Of a stretch of DNA of 45,398 nt, positions 9,316 through 17,048 are shown piece by piece (position 1 is the first letter of the stretch; the number at the start of each line of letters is the position of its first letter). The position numbers were made by a program, and so were the translations under genes. The notes beneath the pieces are model-generated. The model was given only the letters and a program-made list of their open reading frames with translations. It ran no database searches and had not been told where the DNA came from. The stretch comes from Burkholderiales bacterium. Lineage in GTDB: Bacteria; Pseudomonadota; Gammaproteobacteria; Burkholderiales; JAEUOS01. The DNA is taken from the NCBI GenBank assembly GCA_016790635.1, contig JAEUOR010000064.1, positions 1-45,398 of the forward strand, in the 5' to 3' direction.

Positions 9316-10029
9316 ATGTTGGTTGCACCGCGCCACTTCGCCATCGTGCCTGCCGCAGGTATCGGGGCCCGCAGCGGCCAGAACATTCCCAAGCAATACG
9401 TGCCGCTTGCCGGCCAGCCGATGCTGTGCCATTCGCTTCGCAGTCTGGCCGGCGCGGCCTGCATCGATCTGGTGGTTTGCGTGCTGACCGGCGGGGACCC
9501 ATGGCCCGCTTCACCTCACGCCGAGGCGCTGGTGCGCGAATTCGGCGCGCGCCTGCGCTTTGTCGATGCCGGCGGACCGACGCGAGCCGCCAGCGTCACT
9601 GGCGGACTGGCGTCTCTAGGCAATGAGGCCGGCGCCGAGGACTGGGTCCTGGTACACGACGCCGCGCGCCCGGGCTTGCGCAGCGAAGATGTGGTCGCGC
9701 TGGTTGCGGCGCTTGACGAGGACCCGGTCGGCGGCATATTGGCCGTGCCGGTTGCAGACACGATCAAGCGCGCCGATGCGACTGGCCGGATCGACGCCAC
9801 CCCCTCCCGAGATGGGCTGTGGCTGGCGCAAACGCCGCAGATGTTTCGCTATGGACTGCTGCGCCAGGCCTACGCGAAATTGCCCGGCGCGACTGATGAA
9901 GCGGCAGCGGTCGAGGCGCTCGGGTTCAAGCCCCGCCTGGTGCTGGGGCGGATGGAGAACTTCAAGGTCACGCAATCGCCTGATTTTGCATTGGCAGAGA
10001 CGCTTTTGAAGGCACGTAAGCTTGGCTAG
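9316..10029 (+). CDS. ispD: 2-C-methyl-D-erythritol 4-phosphate cytidylyltransferase
   Basis: Third step of the MEP isoprenoid pathway: CTP plus MEP gives CDP-methylerythritol. The 237-residue length is typical. The N-terminal nucleotide-binding loop is IVPAAGIGARSGQNIPKQY, with the conserved Gly-rich turn, Arg19 and Lys26. The second signature VLVHDAARPGL lies near residue 115. The C-terminal MENFKVTQSPDFALAE matches the NxKVT..DL.LAE ending of the family. It is divergent from mfd. Its usual partner ispF is 5.1 kb downstream on the same strand, with unrelated genes in between. The ATG at 9316 is preceded by only a weak ribosome-binding site. Confidence 0.96.
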   Translation: MLVAPRHFAIVPAAGIGARSGQNIPKQYVPLAGQPMLCHSLRSLAGAACIDLVVCVLTGGDPWPASPHAEALVREFGARLRFVDAGGPTRAASVTGGLASLGNEAGAEDWVLVHDAARPGLRSEDVVALVAALDEDPVGGILAVPVADTIKRADATGRIDATPSRDGLWLAQTPQMFRYGLLRQAYAKLPGATDEAAAVEALGFKPRLVLGRMENFKVTQSPDFALAETLLKARKLG

Positions 10030-10141
10030 CTTCTCGCGTGCAGGTGTCGGAATTCTTAATGGTCGATGCCGAGGGAAAATTAAAAAGTCTTTGAAATCAA
10101 TTGCTTTTTAAAGTGGTGTAAATATTGCTTTCGTCTGCATC

Positions 10142-11044
10142 ATGCGCAGGATTTCGGCATTTGACACAATCATGGCGGTCGTTTCAGGAATTGGGGTGGT
10201 CCATGAACGTGCCCTCTTTGATTACTACCGTGACCGGGCATCAACTTTGGCAATCGCCGTTGCAGGACGCTTATGGATGCTTGCAGTACTGGTGACCCTG
10301 GGTGTTCTCCAGTCGCAGCTCGTGCATGCACAGTCGCAACCGCAAGCGCCGGCGCCTCTTACGGGCATCGAAATGCCGCGTGGAGAACTCGGTGGGCAGG
10401 ACAAGTTCGACCCGGAGGCGGCAAAGGACGCCGAACGTGCCAGGCAGCTCCTTCGTTCCCTTCTGGCTGAAGACCTGGCACGCGCTGCAGGCAAGGATGG
10501 ACAAAAGCCTTCTGCTGACAAGCAGGTCGGCGCGGCAGGGACGGGTCCGGCGGCGCTGTCGCCGACAGGGCCTGCCGCAGCATCCTCGGCGCAATCGGCA
10601 CTCGCCCGGCCCGCAGGCGATGCGGCCCCGGCGATGGGCCAGCAGCTGACAGGAGCGGGCGGCGCCGACCCCGTTTCCAGGCCGTCATCTGCGTCCGCCG
10701 ACAACGAGAGGAAAGTGACCGACCGGGGCGCCGCGGCCGAAGACGACGACGATGCCGCCGCAGGGCGCCATGCCGCGAACACGCGCGTGGATAGCGAGCG
10801 CACGCGCGCTTTGATCTTATCGCTGGTGCGAGAAGTCTCGCCATATGTGCTTGGCCTGTTGCTGCTCTACCTGGGCTTTCTGGCACTCAGGGCCTGGCTC
10901 AAGCGCCATGCGCGAAAGGCAGACCGGTCGGCCCGGTCGGCCCGGTCGGGACGCAAGCGCCGCCACCGGCGATATGCCGAAACGGCTGCCGCACCAGCGA
11001 TCGACGGCTCCGTTGCCGGGGATGCGTCAGCAGCGCGCAATTGA
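10142..11044 (+). CDS. Unknown Ala-rich protein with two membrane segments
   Basis: A 300-residue protein I do not recognise. It has a hydrophobic segment near residues 35-62 (LAIAVAGRLWMLAVLVTLGVL), followed by VHAQ, which may be a signal peptide or anchor. A long low-complexity region rich in Ala, Pro, Ser and Gly comes next (about 65-220), with an acidic patch EDDDDAA. A second membrane helix lies near 232-253 (YVLGLLLLYLGFLALRAWL), and the tail is very basic (ARSARSGRKRRHRR). The start is uncertain because the N-terminus before the first helix is long for a signal peptide; alternative starts exist downstream. The upstream 112 bp are AT-rich compared with the window and probably hold the promoter. 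It interrupts the ispD-ispF pair. Possibly a membrane-anchored envelope protein (inference). Confidence 0.6.
   Translation: MRRISAFDTIMAVVSGIGVVHERALFDYYRDRASTLAIAVAGRLWMLAVLVTLGVLQSQLVHAQSQPQAPAPLTGIEMPRGELGGQDKFDPEAAKDAERARQLLRSLLAEDLARAAGKDGQKPSADKQVGAAGTGPAALSPTGPAAASSAQSALARPAGDAAPAMGQQLTGAGGADPVSRPSSASADNERKVTDRGAAAEDDDDAAAGRHAANTRVDSERTRALILSLVREVSPYVLGLLLLYLGFLALRAWLKRHARKADRSARSARSGRKRRHRRYAETAAAPAIDGSVAGDASAARN
10924..10950 (+). repeat. Three tandem 9-bp repeats within the basic tail of the upstream gene
   Basis: CCGGTCGGC occurs three times in a row (last copy CCGGTCGGG). In the reading frame of the 10142-11044 gene it encodes a repeating Arg-Ser-Ala unit. It may vary by slippage without shifting the frame, because the unit is 9 bp. 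Confidence 0.6.
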
Positions 11045-11047
11045 TTG

Positions 11048-11070
11048 CGCGACGACAACCGCATGTCGCG
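11048..11070. terminator. Possible convergent hairpin
   Basis: CGCGAC (11048-11053) and GTCGCG (11065-11070) can pair across an 11-nt loop. The hairpin sits between two converging stop codons (11044 plus, 11072 minus). There is no T-tract, so it is only a weak terminator candidate. Confidence 0.3.
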
Positions 11071-11071
11071 G

Positions 11072-12238
11072 TCAGGAGCAAGCCATCGGTCGCGGCCGGA
11101 TCGGGCGTGGCGGCTGAGGAGCGCTCAGGGTTTCCAGGAATGCAACCAGGTCGAGACTTGCACGTGGAGTCAGGAACAGTGGCCTGAGGATCCGTTCTCC
11201 GTCGGCATGGAGTCGCTCGACGTCGAGTTCGGAATAGTGCCGCACCACATCGTGCAAGGTGGCATGGCTGCCGGCGTGCATGTAGGGGCCGGTGTGCGCG
11301 ACTTCACGTAGTCCAGGCACCTTGAATTCGCCCCAGTGTCGATGCTCCTGGACGAGGTGGCGGATCGCGACGGCATCTTTTGGGTCGCGCGCATCCGAGA
11401 AGGAACCTGCGCGATTGAAGCGATCCTTCTGCACGCGGGCGATTCCGCTATGCCGGCCGCTGTCGACCTGGCCGGGGCGCAAGAAGAACGGCACGCCGAT
11501 GTCGGCAAATTCGCCATTGGAGAATGTCGGTCCGAAGTGGCAGACGGCGCAGTTGCCGCGCCCGACAAAGATCCTGAGGCCGCGCTTGGCGGCCTCGGGA
11601 TAGCGCGCCAGGCCGGTAGCATCGCCGCGGGCCAACGCGTCGCGAAAGCGGTCGAACGACGTGCGCGACGAAACCAGGGATTCCTGGAACGCGGCCAGCG
11701 CCTTTGCGATCTCGACGGCGAGCAGCAGGTCGTCGTCAGGCAACGCGCCGAACGCGCGCACGTGACGGCAGCGCAGGTCGGCGTCGGAGCGCAGGAACCC
11801 GGCCAGCGCACCGACGCTGCTGCCCATTTCACGTTCGTCGGTGAGCGGTTTGAGCGCATGCGACCACAGGCTGTCACTCGCGCCATCGCGCCCCAGCCAG
11901 CGTTCGTGGCGGACATTGAGGACACTCGGCGTATTGCGGTCCAGCGGCGCGTTTCCCACGCCCACCCGCCGCCGGTCACTCCAGGCCAGCGCTGGAACGT
12001 GGCAACTTGCGCACGCGAGCCTGCCGCTCGCCGACAGCCGTGGGTCGAAGAACAAGCGGTGCCCGTAATCGATGCCCGCTGCCGTGCCCGAAGCCCGGTT
12101 GCTCGCGTCAGTCTGCCAAGGCGCCGGCCACGGGCCGTGCGCGAGGATGGCGCGCTTCTCCTCGGGGCTGAAGACCACGCCCGCGGCCGAGGGTGCCGCC
12201 GCGGCACAGGCCAGCAGCGCCAACACGAGGGAGCGCAT
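11072..12238 (-). CDS. Di-haem cytochrome c peroxidase / MauG family protein
   Basis: A 388-residue exported protein with a signal peptide (LVLALLACAAAAPSAAG). It has two c-type haem sites: CASCH (Cys76, Cys79, His80) and CAVCH (Cys230, Cys233, His234). Family features include GHRLFFDPRLS before the first haem, PSVLNV, EREMGSS and the C-terminal TGPYMHAGSHATLHDVVRHY. These match the bacterial CcpA/MauG group, which reduces H2O2 or oxidises a partner protein in the periplasm. Its start overlaps the stop of the YtkA-like gene by one base (TGATG). As the last gene of a five-gene operon with an exported amidohydrolase and a possible metal-binding protein, it may oxidise or mature a partner rather than simply detoxify peroxide (inference). 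Confidence 0.9.
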   Translation of the reverse strand: MRSLVLALLACAAAAPSAAGVVFSPEEKRAILAHGPWPAPWQTDASNRASGTAAGIDYGHRLFFDPRLSASGRLACASCHVPALAWSDRRRVGVGNAPLDRNTPSVLNVRHERWLGRDGASDSLWSHALKPLTDEREMGSSVGALAGFLRSDADLRCRHVRAFGALPDDDLLLAVEIAKALAAFQESLVSSRTSFDRFRDALARGDATGLARYPEAAKRGLRIFVGRGNCAVCHFGPTFSNGEFADIGVPFFLRPGQVDSGRHSGIARVQKDRFNRAGSFSDARDPKDAVAIRHLVQEHRHWGEFKVPGLREVAHTGPYMHAGSHATLHDVVRHYSELDVERLHADGERILRPLFLTPRASLDLVAFLETLSAPQPPRPIRPRPMACS

Positions 12239-12645
12239 CAGCGCAGCCAGTGGTCCTGGGTCAGGCGCTCGGTGCCGCGCGCATCGCGCACCTCGAAGAC
12301 ATACTGCCAGCGACCAGGCATGTGAAACATCAGGCCTTCGACGCGGTACACGCCGCCGCCGCGGTCGGTCACGCTCGGCCGGTAGTTCATGCCGTGGCGA
12401 TGATCGGGCATGCGCGCATCGACGCGCAGTTCGGCTACCCTGTCGTGCGGCGCGCGCGCGCAGACGATCACGTCGAGCGCGAAGTGCTGTCCGACCACGA
12501 CCGGCGTCGGGTGTGGCCGGTAGGCCAGTTCGTAGTGGGTCGATTCGACGCGCTGGCCACCCTCGATCCTAGCCGTGCACGCCAGCGCGGCCGAGTCCGG
12601 CAAGCAGGCGCAGCAAAGCAGCGCCCACAGCGCCCGTCGTCTCAT
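12238..12645 (-). CDS. Small exported YtkA/FixH-like protein
   Basis: A 135-residue protein with a signal peptide (residues 1-22, ending SAALAC) and a single beta-sandwich-like domain. The sequence MPDHRHGMNY (residues 79-88) resembles the MPxHxHGM motif of YtkA-like and auxin-binding-type domains, and the later MFHMPGRWQYVFEVRD is also typical. Closely spaced Met and His residues (M79, H82, H84, M86, H108, M109) could bind copper, but that is inference. I chose the ATG at 12645, not the longer frame from 12843, because it gives a proper signal peptide and a 4-bp overlap with the upstream amidohydrolase stop. The stop overlaps the peroxidase start. Confidence 0.8.
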   Translation of the reverse strand: MRRRALWALLCCACLPDSAALACTARIEGGQRVESTHYELAYRPHPTPVVVGQHFALDVIVCARAPHDRVAELRVDARMPDHRHGMNYRPSVTDRGGGVYRVEGLMFHMPGRWQYVFEVRDARGTERLTQDHWLR

Positions 12646-13481
12646 GGTTTCTTCATCGGGTCCGGGCCGAACAGGGCCTCCCCGTTGCGATGGGCGATGC
12701 GCGCGGCGACATCGGCAGGCAGGTCGCGCATCCACTCGCGCGACCAGCGTGCGTGCTCGACCACATAGGGCCAGCGCTCCGGAGTGAAGGTGTCGGTGCC
12801 GACCATGAAGCGGTCGGGAAACTCGAGGAACAGGGTTTTCCACTCTGGATGAACCCGACCGCCCTGCCCGTGATCACTGCGAAACGCCAGGTCGCACCAC
12901 AGGTTCTTGTGCTTGCGCAGCATCTCGGCCACCCGACCCGGCGCGTCGAATCCCGAGTGCGCCCACAGGATGCGCGCCTGCGGCCACTGGCGAAACAGCC
13001 GCTCGACGGCATCGACATCCGAATGGGCGTGCAGCACCAGGTTGTGCTGCCGCGCCAGTTCGACCATGCGCCGCGGCACCGGCAGGTCGGCGTCTGCGCC
13101 GTAGAGATGGAATTCACCGACGGCCACGTAGCGGTAGCGCTTGAGGCGGTCTTCCATGTAGCGCACGATGGCGTCGTCGCGAACCCAGGTCGAGAGGTCG
13201 CTGCGCAGTCGATAGGGACGCAGCGAGGGCAGGATCAGGTCGGGGGCTTCGGCGTAGAGCCTCTGGTTGCCGTCGTCGTTCGAACTGGAGACCAGCGCGC
13301 GGCGCACCCCGGCTTTGCGCAACAAGTCGATGGCGACTTTCGGCGGCACCATTTCCCAGGCATCGTGGCTGTAATGCATATGCGCATCGAAAATCGGCAG
13401 TTCGGCTGCCGCTAGTGCCGTCGAGAGCGTTGCGCTGGCGAGGATCGTGACTACGCGTGCAAGAGTTTTCAATTTGGTCAC
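12642..13481 (-). CDS. Exported amidohydrolase (amidohydrolase-2 family)
   Basis: About 280 residues from a GTG at 13481. The N-terminus is a signal peptide (residues 1-26, ending ALAAAE). The mature protein starts a TIM-barrel metallohydrolase: FDAHMHYSH carries the His34-x-His36 metal pair, LHAHSD a third ligand, then WAHSG, and GTDTF near the C-terminus supplies the usual catalytic Asp. This pattern fits PF04909, whose members hydrolyse or decarboxylate small carboxylates, lactones or amides. Export to the periplasm is unusual for the family. A longer frame reaches 13619 but would overlap the upstream gene and bury the signal peptide. No convincing ribosome-binding site precedes the GTG, so the exact start is uncertain. 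Substrate unknown. Confidence 0.8.
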   Translation of the reverse strand: MTKLKTLARVVTILASATLSTALAAAELPIFDAHMHYSHDAWEMVPPKVAIDLLRKAGVRRALVSSSNDDGNQRLYAEAPDLILPSLRPYRLRSDLSTWVRDDAIVRYMEDRLKRYRYVAVGEFHLYGADADLPVPRRMVELARQHNLVLHAHSDVDAVERLFRQWPQARILWAHSGFDAPGRVAEMLRKHKNLWCDLAFRSDHGQGGRVHPEWKTLFLEFPDRFMVGTDTFTPERWPYVVEHARWSREWMRDLPADVAARIAHRNGEALFGPDPMKKP

Positions 13482-13503
13482 CGGGATGGCGGGGCGCGGC
13501 CGG

Positions 13504-14475
13504 TCATAGCAGGCGACGCGCGCTGTTGCGGGCGAAGTAGAACCATTCGTTGCCGGGCAGGGCATTCGTGTTGGGAAACACCACCCGTCCCGCCGCCGGG
13601 GCACGCACCTCGCTGCCATCGCGGCGCACCCCGATCACCTGGTCCTTCTCGACCGCATCGAAGCTCGACCAGGGGCGCGTGAAAGCATCCTGAGCGTCGT
13701 GGCGATCGGTGACGTCTTCCAAGGCCAGCACCTCGAAGTCGGCAGCCGGGGGTTCCAGTTCGATGTCCGCCATCCCCAGGAGCGCGAGAGTCTGGCGGAT
13801 GGCGCGATAGGCGCGCGCCGGTGCTGCCGGGTCGGCATGTTGTCCGCACTCCAGGGTGACGGCATACCCACCGCTGCGGCGCATGAACTCGGTGGTGCCG
13901 ACGCCATAGTCGACATCGAGCAGAGTCGGTGAATAGCCGGCGGGCGCGGCGCGGCGCCGCTTTACGCCGCGTTCATAGGCGCTCATCCATCCGGTGACCA
14001 CGCGACGCGGGCCCAGGTGCGCGGCCAATCGGCCTTCGGCCGCGGCGTGCGCAAACGGCTCCAGAGGCCCGTCGTTATCCGTGGGTCCGACGACGGCGAA
14101 GGGCTCGCCGGTCGCGTTGAAGGAGTGCAGGTCGAGCAGCACGTCGTGGGCAGCGATCAATGGACACAGGCGGTTGCCGATGCGATCCTCGAAATCGGCC
14201 GGCACCTCACGTACGCGCAGCCCGCGGTTGAGGTTGCGTTCGCCATTGCGCTGTACGCGCTGGAAGGCGAGCGCATTGGTGATCGGCACCAGGGTAAGCG
14301 CACCGCGCGCAAGCGATAGCTGGCCGCCCTCGATTTCCTGCATCACACGCCGGATCGCGTAGGTGCCACAAACCTCGTTGCCGTGGACCGCCCCCAGCAC
14401 CAGCAGGCGCGGCCCGTCGGCGAGGGCATGGCAGGCGTGGAAATCCAGGGAGTTTGGCGTTCGGGTTGTACTCAT
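13504..14475 (-). CDS. M14-type zinc hydrolase (succinylglutamate desuccinylase/aspartoacylase family)
   Basis: A 323-residue protein from the ATG at 14475, which overlaps the upstream stop by 4 bp (ATGA). VLGAVHGNEVCGT supplies the zinc ligands His31 and Glu34, and LLDLHSFNA supplies His117. NRLCPLIAAHD and TLECGQHADP also match the AstE/AspA family (PF04952). The C-terminal 70 residues (PAAGRVVFPNTNALPGNEWFYF) form the beta-rich extension seen in aspartoacylases. Likely reaction: removal of an acyl group or cleavage of an amide at a small substrate in the cytoplasm. It is the second gene of the minus-strand operon. No arginine-succinyltransferase pathway genes are nearby, so true AstE function is unlikely. 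Confidence 0.85.
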   Translation of the reverse strand: MSTTRTPNSLDFHACHALADGPRLLVLGAVHGNEVCGTYAIRRVMQEIEGGQLSLARGALTLVPITNALAFQRVQRNGERNLNRGLRVREVPADFEDRIGNRLCPLIAAHDVLLDLHSFNATGEPFAVVGPTDNDGPLEPFAHAAAEGRLAAHLGPRRVVTGWMSAYERGVKRRRAAPAGYSPTLLDVDYGVGTTEFMRRSGGYAVTLECGQHADPAAPARAYRAIRQTLALLGMADIELEPPAADFEVLALEDVTDRHDAQDAFTRPWSSFDAVEKDQVIGVRRDGSEVRAPAAGRVVFPNTNALPGNEWFYFARNSARRLL

Positions 14476-15083
14476 GCTGTGGCAGCGGGCAGGGCAGGAA
14501 GGGCGCAGTTTGTCATGTGCCGCAAGAGATCGTTTGCGCTCGCGCAACGTGCCCCCGGGTGGACGGTTGCCACGCGGTCGAAAAGGCGCGTGGCGCGGTC
14601 GCCGGTCTCGCCGGTCCACACCCAGTCCGCAGCGTGCAGGGCGCCATGGGGAGGACCATCAAGGCCGCCCCCGTCAAGCCAGACGCTGTCGTCCAAAGCC
14701 AGCAAGGTGCCGACGTGCCGTGCCGCCGGCATGTCAGTGCCGAGCGCGCCTGCCAGGAGGGCAGGGTCGGCGCGCGCCGAGGCAACCACGATGACCGCGT
14801 CGAACTGTCGCACGCCATTGCGCGAGAAGCGCCAGGTCGCATCGCGCAGGGTCGCGGTCCAGGACGCCGCCGGCAGGCAGCAGGCGCAGGGGCGAATGCG
14901 CGCAACACTACCTGCGTCGCGCCCGTGTGCCAGAAGCGCGTGCGCCTGGACATGCCCGGCTTCGTTCTCGATGACCAGCATGCGCTCGCCGGCAGGGCTG
15001 TCCAGCAGCAAACGCAGCAGCGCTGCCTTGGCCGGGCGCGACGGACCACCAAGGATGAGGAGCGGGAAGTGCAGGGCGGGCAT
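14472..15083 (-). CDS. Degenerate G3E/CobW-like protein
   Basis: A 203-residue protein, first gene of the operon, starting in the spacer divergent from ispF. Its layout follows CobW/COG0523 G3E GTPases. There is an N-terminal strand and loop where the P-loop should be (LLILGGPSRPAKAALLRLL, lacking GxxxxGKT). VIENEAGHV sits in the place of VVNEFGEV, PCACCLP retains the CxCC metal motif (Cys66, Cys68, Cys69), and VVASARADPALL replaces E(T/S)SGLADP. ADWVWTGETGD stands where NKxD is expected. The metal-binding CxCC is thus kept while every nucleotide-binding motif is damaged. CobW proteins are about 320 residues or more, so the C-terminal domain is also absent. It may be a metal carrier without GTPase activity (inference). 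Family assignment is by motif order and not certain. Confidence 0.6.
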   Translation of the reverse strand: MPALHFPLLILGGPSRPAKAALLRLLLDSPAGERMLVIENEAGHVQAHALLAHGRDAGSVARIRPCACCLPAASWTATLRDATWRFSRNGVRQFDAVIVVASARADPALLAGALGTDMPAARHVGTLLALDDSVWLDGGGLDGPPHGALHAADWVWTGETGDRATRLFDRVATVHPGARCASANDLLRHMTNCALPALPAATA

Positions 15084-15112
15084 CGGGAGCAGGCGTGCGC
15101 GGCAGGCAAAAC

Positions 15113-15118
15113 TATAAT
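15113..15118 (+). promoter_or_regulatory. ispF: Putative -10 box for ispF
   Basis: A perfect TATAAT 37 nt before the ispF ATG, in the 71-bp divergent spacer to the CobW-like gene. No strong -35 is visible at 16-18 nt. An ispF-specific promoter would be needed here because ispF is separated from ispD. Confidence 0.45.
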
Positions 15119-15154
15119 CGAGCCACGTTTTTTCCAGTTTGCTATGGCATCCGC

Positions 15155-15628
15155 ATGCGCATCGGCCAAGGTTTCGACGTCCACGCTCTCGTCCCCGGGC
15201 GCCCGCTGATCATTGGCGGCGTGACCATCCCGCACGAGCGGGGTCTCGATGGGCATTCCGACGCCGACGTGCTGCTGCACGCGATCACCGATGCGCTTCT
15301 CGGCGCGGCCGGGCTGGGCGACATCGGCCGGCATTTCCCCGATACCGAGGCCGCCTTCAAGGGGGCAGATTCGCGGGTGTTGCTGCGCGAAGCCGTGCGA
15401 CGCGTGCGCCAGGCCGGCTTTGTGCCGCTCAATATCGACTGCACCATCATCGCGCAGGCGCCGAAGATGGCGCCGCACGTCGATGCCATGTGCGCCAACA
15501 TCGCCGCGGACTGCGGGCTTCCGGTCCCCGCGGTCAACGTCAAGGCCAAAACCACCGAGCGGCTCGGCTTCACAGGGCGCGGCGAAGGCATAGCCGCAGA
15601 GGCGGTGACGCTGCTGGCGGCGAGCTAG
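15155..15628 (+). CDS. ispF: 2-C-methyl-D-erythritol 2,4-cyclodiphosphate synthase
   Basis: Fifth step of the MEP pathway: CDP-methylerythritol 2-phosphate is cyclised with release of CMP in a zinc-dependent trimer. The 157-residue length is exactly typical. MRIGQGFDVHAL carries the Asp8-x-His10 zinc ligands, and GHSDADVLLHAITDALLG carries the third ligand His42. GDIGRHFPDT, VNVKAKTTERLGFTGRGEGIAA and the end match the family. I chose the ATG at 15155, not an upstream in-frame start at 15095, because IspF proteins begin at MRIG. Confidence 0.96.
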   Translation: MRIGQGFDVHALVPGRPLIIGGVTIPHERGLDGHSDADVLLHAITDALLGAAGLGDIGRHFPDTEAAFKGADSRVLLREAVRRVRQAGFVPLNIDCTIIAQAPKMAPHVDAMCANIAADCGLPVPAVNVKAKTTERLGFTGRGEGIAAEAVTLLAAS

Positions 15629-15705
15629 GGACAGCGCGTCATCAGGGCACGACTCACGCCCTCCGCACGCGACCAACGACTGCAGCATCCGGCGTAAGTG
15701 CGATA

Positions 15706-15720
15706 CCCCCGCTCCGGGGG
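15706..15720. terminator. GC-rich hairpin between ispF and envZ
   Basis: CCCCCG-CTC-CGGGGG forms a 6-bp stem with a 3-nt loop between the converging ispF and envZ stops. There is no T-run on either side, so it may be a bidirectional weak terminator. Confidence 0.4.
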
Positions 15721-15728
15721 CGCCGTGG

Positions 15729-17042
15729 TCAGGTCGAATCGCGACCGTTTGACGGGAAATCCAGGCACGCGACCAGGCCGCCGCCTGCGCGCGGCATCAG
15801 TGTGAAAGCTGCACCGTGCAGCCGGGCGATGCGCTCGACGATCGCCAGCCCCAGCCCGGCCCCGTCGGCACTGCCGCGCGCATCATCGAGGCGTGTGAAG
15901 GGTTGCTTCAGGCGTTCGATGTCGGGCGCAGGGATGCCCGGGCCGCGATCGCGCACCTCGATGCGCGTGCGTCCGTCTTCCAGCGCAACCGCCAGCTCGA
16001 CCGATGTTCCTGGCCCCGAGTGCTTGAATGCGTTGTCGATCAGGTTCGCCAACGCGCGCCGCAGGGAAGGTGCCCGCGCGCGCACCGTGCTGCCGGCCGG
16101 CACGCTGATGCGCAATTCGCCTCGCGCACCGGCGTAGTGGCGTCCCAGGTCGCCCGCCAGCTGTGCCAGGTCGACCTCGGTCAGCGCAGCGCGGTCGTCA
16201 TGCCCGCTGCGCGCGAAATCGAGGAACTGGCCGATCACCTGGTCCATCTGCTCGATGTCGGCGACCATGCCGTCCTTGAGGCTCGCATCCGCGCTCATCT
16301 CGACGCCCAGTCGCAGGCGCGCGAGCGGCGTGCGCAGGTCGTGCGAGATGCCGGCCAAGACCAAGGCGCGGTCCTGCTCCTGGGTCTTGAGGTCGTTGGC
16401 CATCTGGTTGAAGGCGCGTGCCACCGCGACCACTTCGCCGGGGCCGGCTTCGGCCAGTGGCGGTGGTGCGCCGCCGCGCCCGACCGTGCGTGCCGCGTCG
16501 GCCAGGGCCTCGAGCGGTCGGGTAATGCGGCGTACCAGCAGGAAGGCGCCGCCCAACGCGAGGGCCAGCGCCAACGCCCCCCAGCCCAGCCACTGCGCCT
16601 GGAAGTCGCGCTCGATGCGCTCGCGCCGCAGGCGAACCCAATACTCATCCTCGTCGATGCGAAAGCTGACCCACAATCCGGGCAGCCCGTTGCGTGCGAA
16701 TGCGAAGCGGGTCTCGGCGCCGGCTTTCTCGCGGACCAGGTTCTGCATGAGTGCAACCCCAGGGCGCTCCGGCAGTGCCGCCAGGGCTTCATCCGGGTCG
16801 GCCGGGTAGATCTCGATGCGCTCGGAATTGGATATCTCGCGCATCAGCGCGGCGCGCGCCTCGGGCCGCGAACTGACCAGTGCGGCGCGCGTCAAGTTAA
16901 GGATCGCTGCCACCTGCATGGCCACCTGTTGTCCGCGCGGCTCGCGCTCGTAGATGCGGAAAATCTGCACCCACGCGGCCACCGAGACTGCGAGCAGCAG
17001 TGCGATGACCAGGAAGGTGCGCCAGAAAAGGCTCTTGGGCAT
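15729..17042 (-). CDS. envZ: EnvZ-type sensor histidine kinase
   Basis: A 437-residue inner-membrane kinase. TM1 lies at about residues 9-28, a periplasmic domain at 30-150 and TM2 at 152-172. A HAMP domain follows at about 171-225. The phosphoacceptor box is GISHDLRTPLAR with His234. In the ATPase domain the N-box is LIDNAFKH (Asn337), G1 is DRGPGIP and G2 is GAGLGLAI. The periplasmic part is short and acidic (RIDEDEYW). The gene starts 6 bp after the ompR stop, and the pair is the standard OmpR/EnvZ arrangement. It probably responds to osmolarity or envelope state, which the sequence cannot confirm. Confidence 0.9.
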   Translation of the reverse strand: MPKSLFWRTFLVIALLLAVSVAAWVQIFRIYEREPRGQQVAMQVAAILNLTRAALVSSRPEARAALMREISNSERIEIYPADPDEALAALPERPGVALMQNLVREKAGAETRFAFARNGLPGLWVSFRIDEDEYWVRLRRERIERDFQAQWLGWGALALALALGGAFLLVRRITRPLEALADAARTVGRGGAPPPLAEAGPGEVVAVARAFNQMANDLKTQEQDRALVLAGISHDLRTPLARLRLGVEMSADASLKDGMVADIEQMDQVIGQFLDFARSGHDDRAALTEVDLAQLAGDLGRHYAGARGELRISVPAGSTVRARAPSLRRALANLIDNAFKHSGPGTSVELAVALEDGRTRIEVRDRGPGIPAPDIERLKQPFTRLDDARGSADGAGLGLAIVERIARLHGAAFTLMPRAGGGLVACLDFPSNGRDST

Positions 17043-17048
17043 CCCGCC

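Noticed and set aside
10161..10166. TTGACA inside the 10142 gene as a promoter
   Set aside because: No acceptable -10 hexamer at 16-18 nt spacing.
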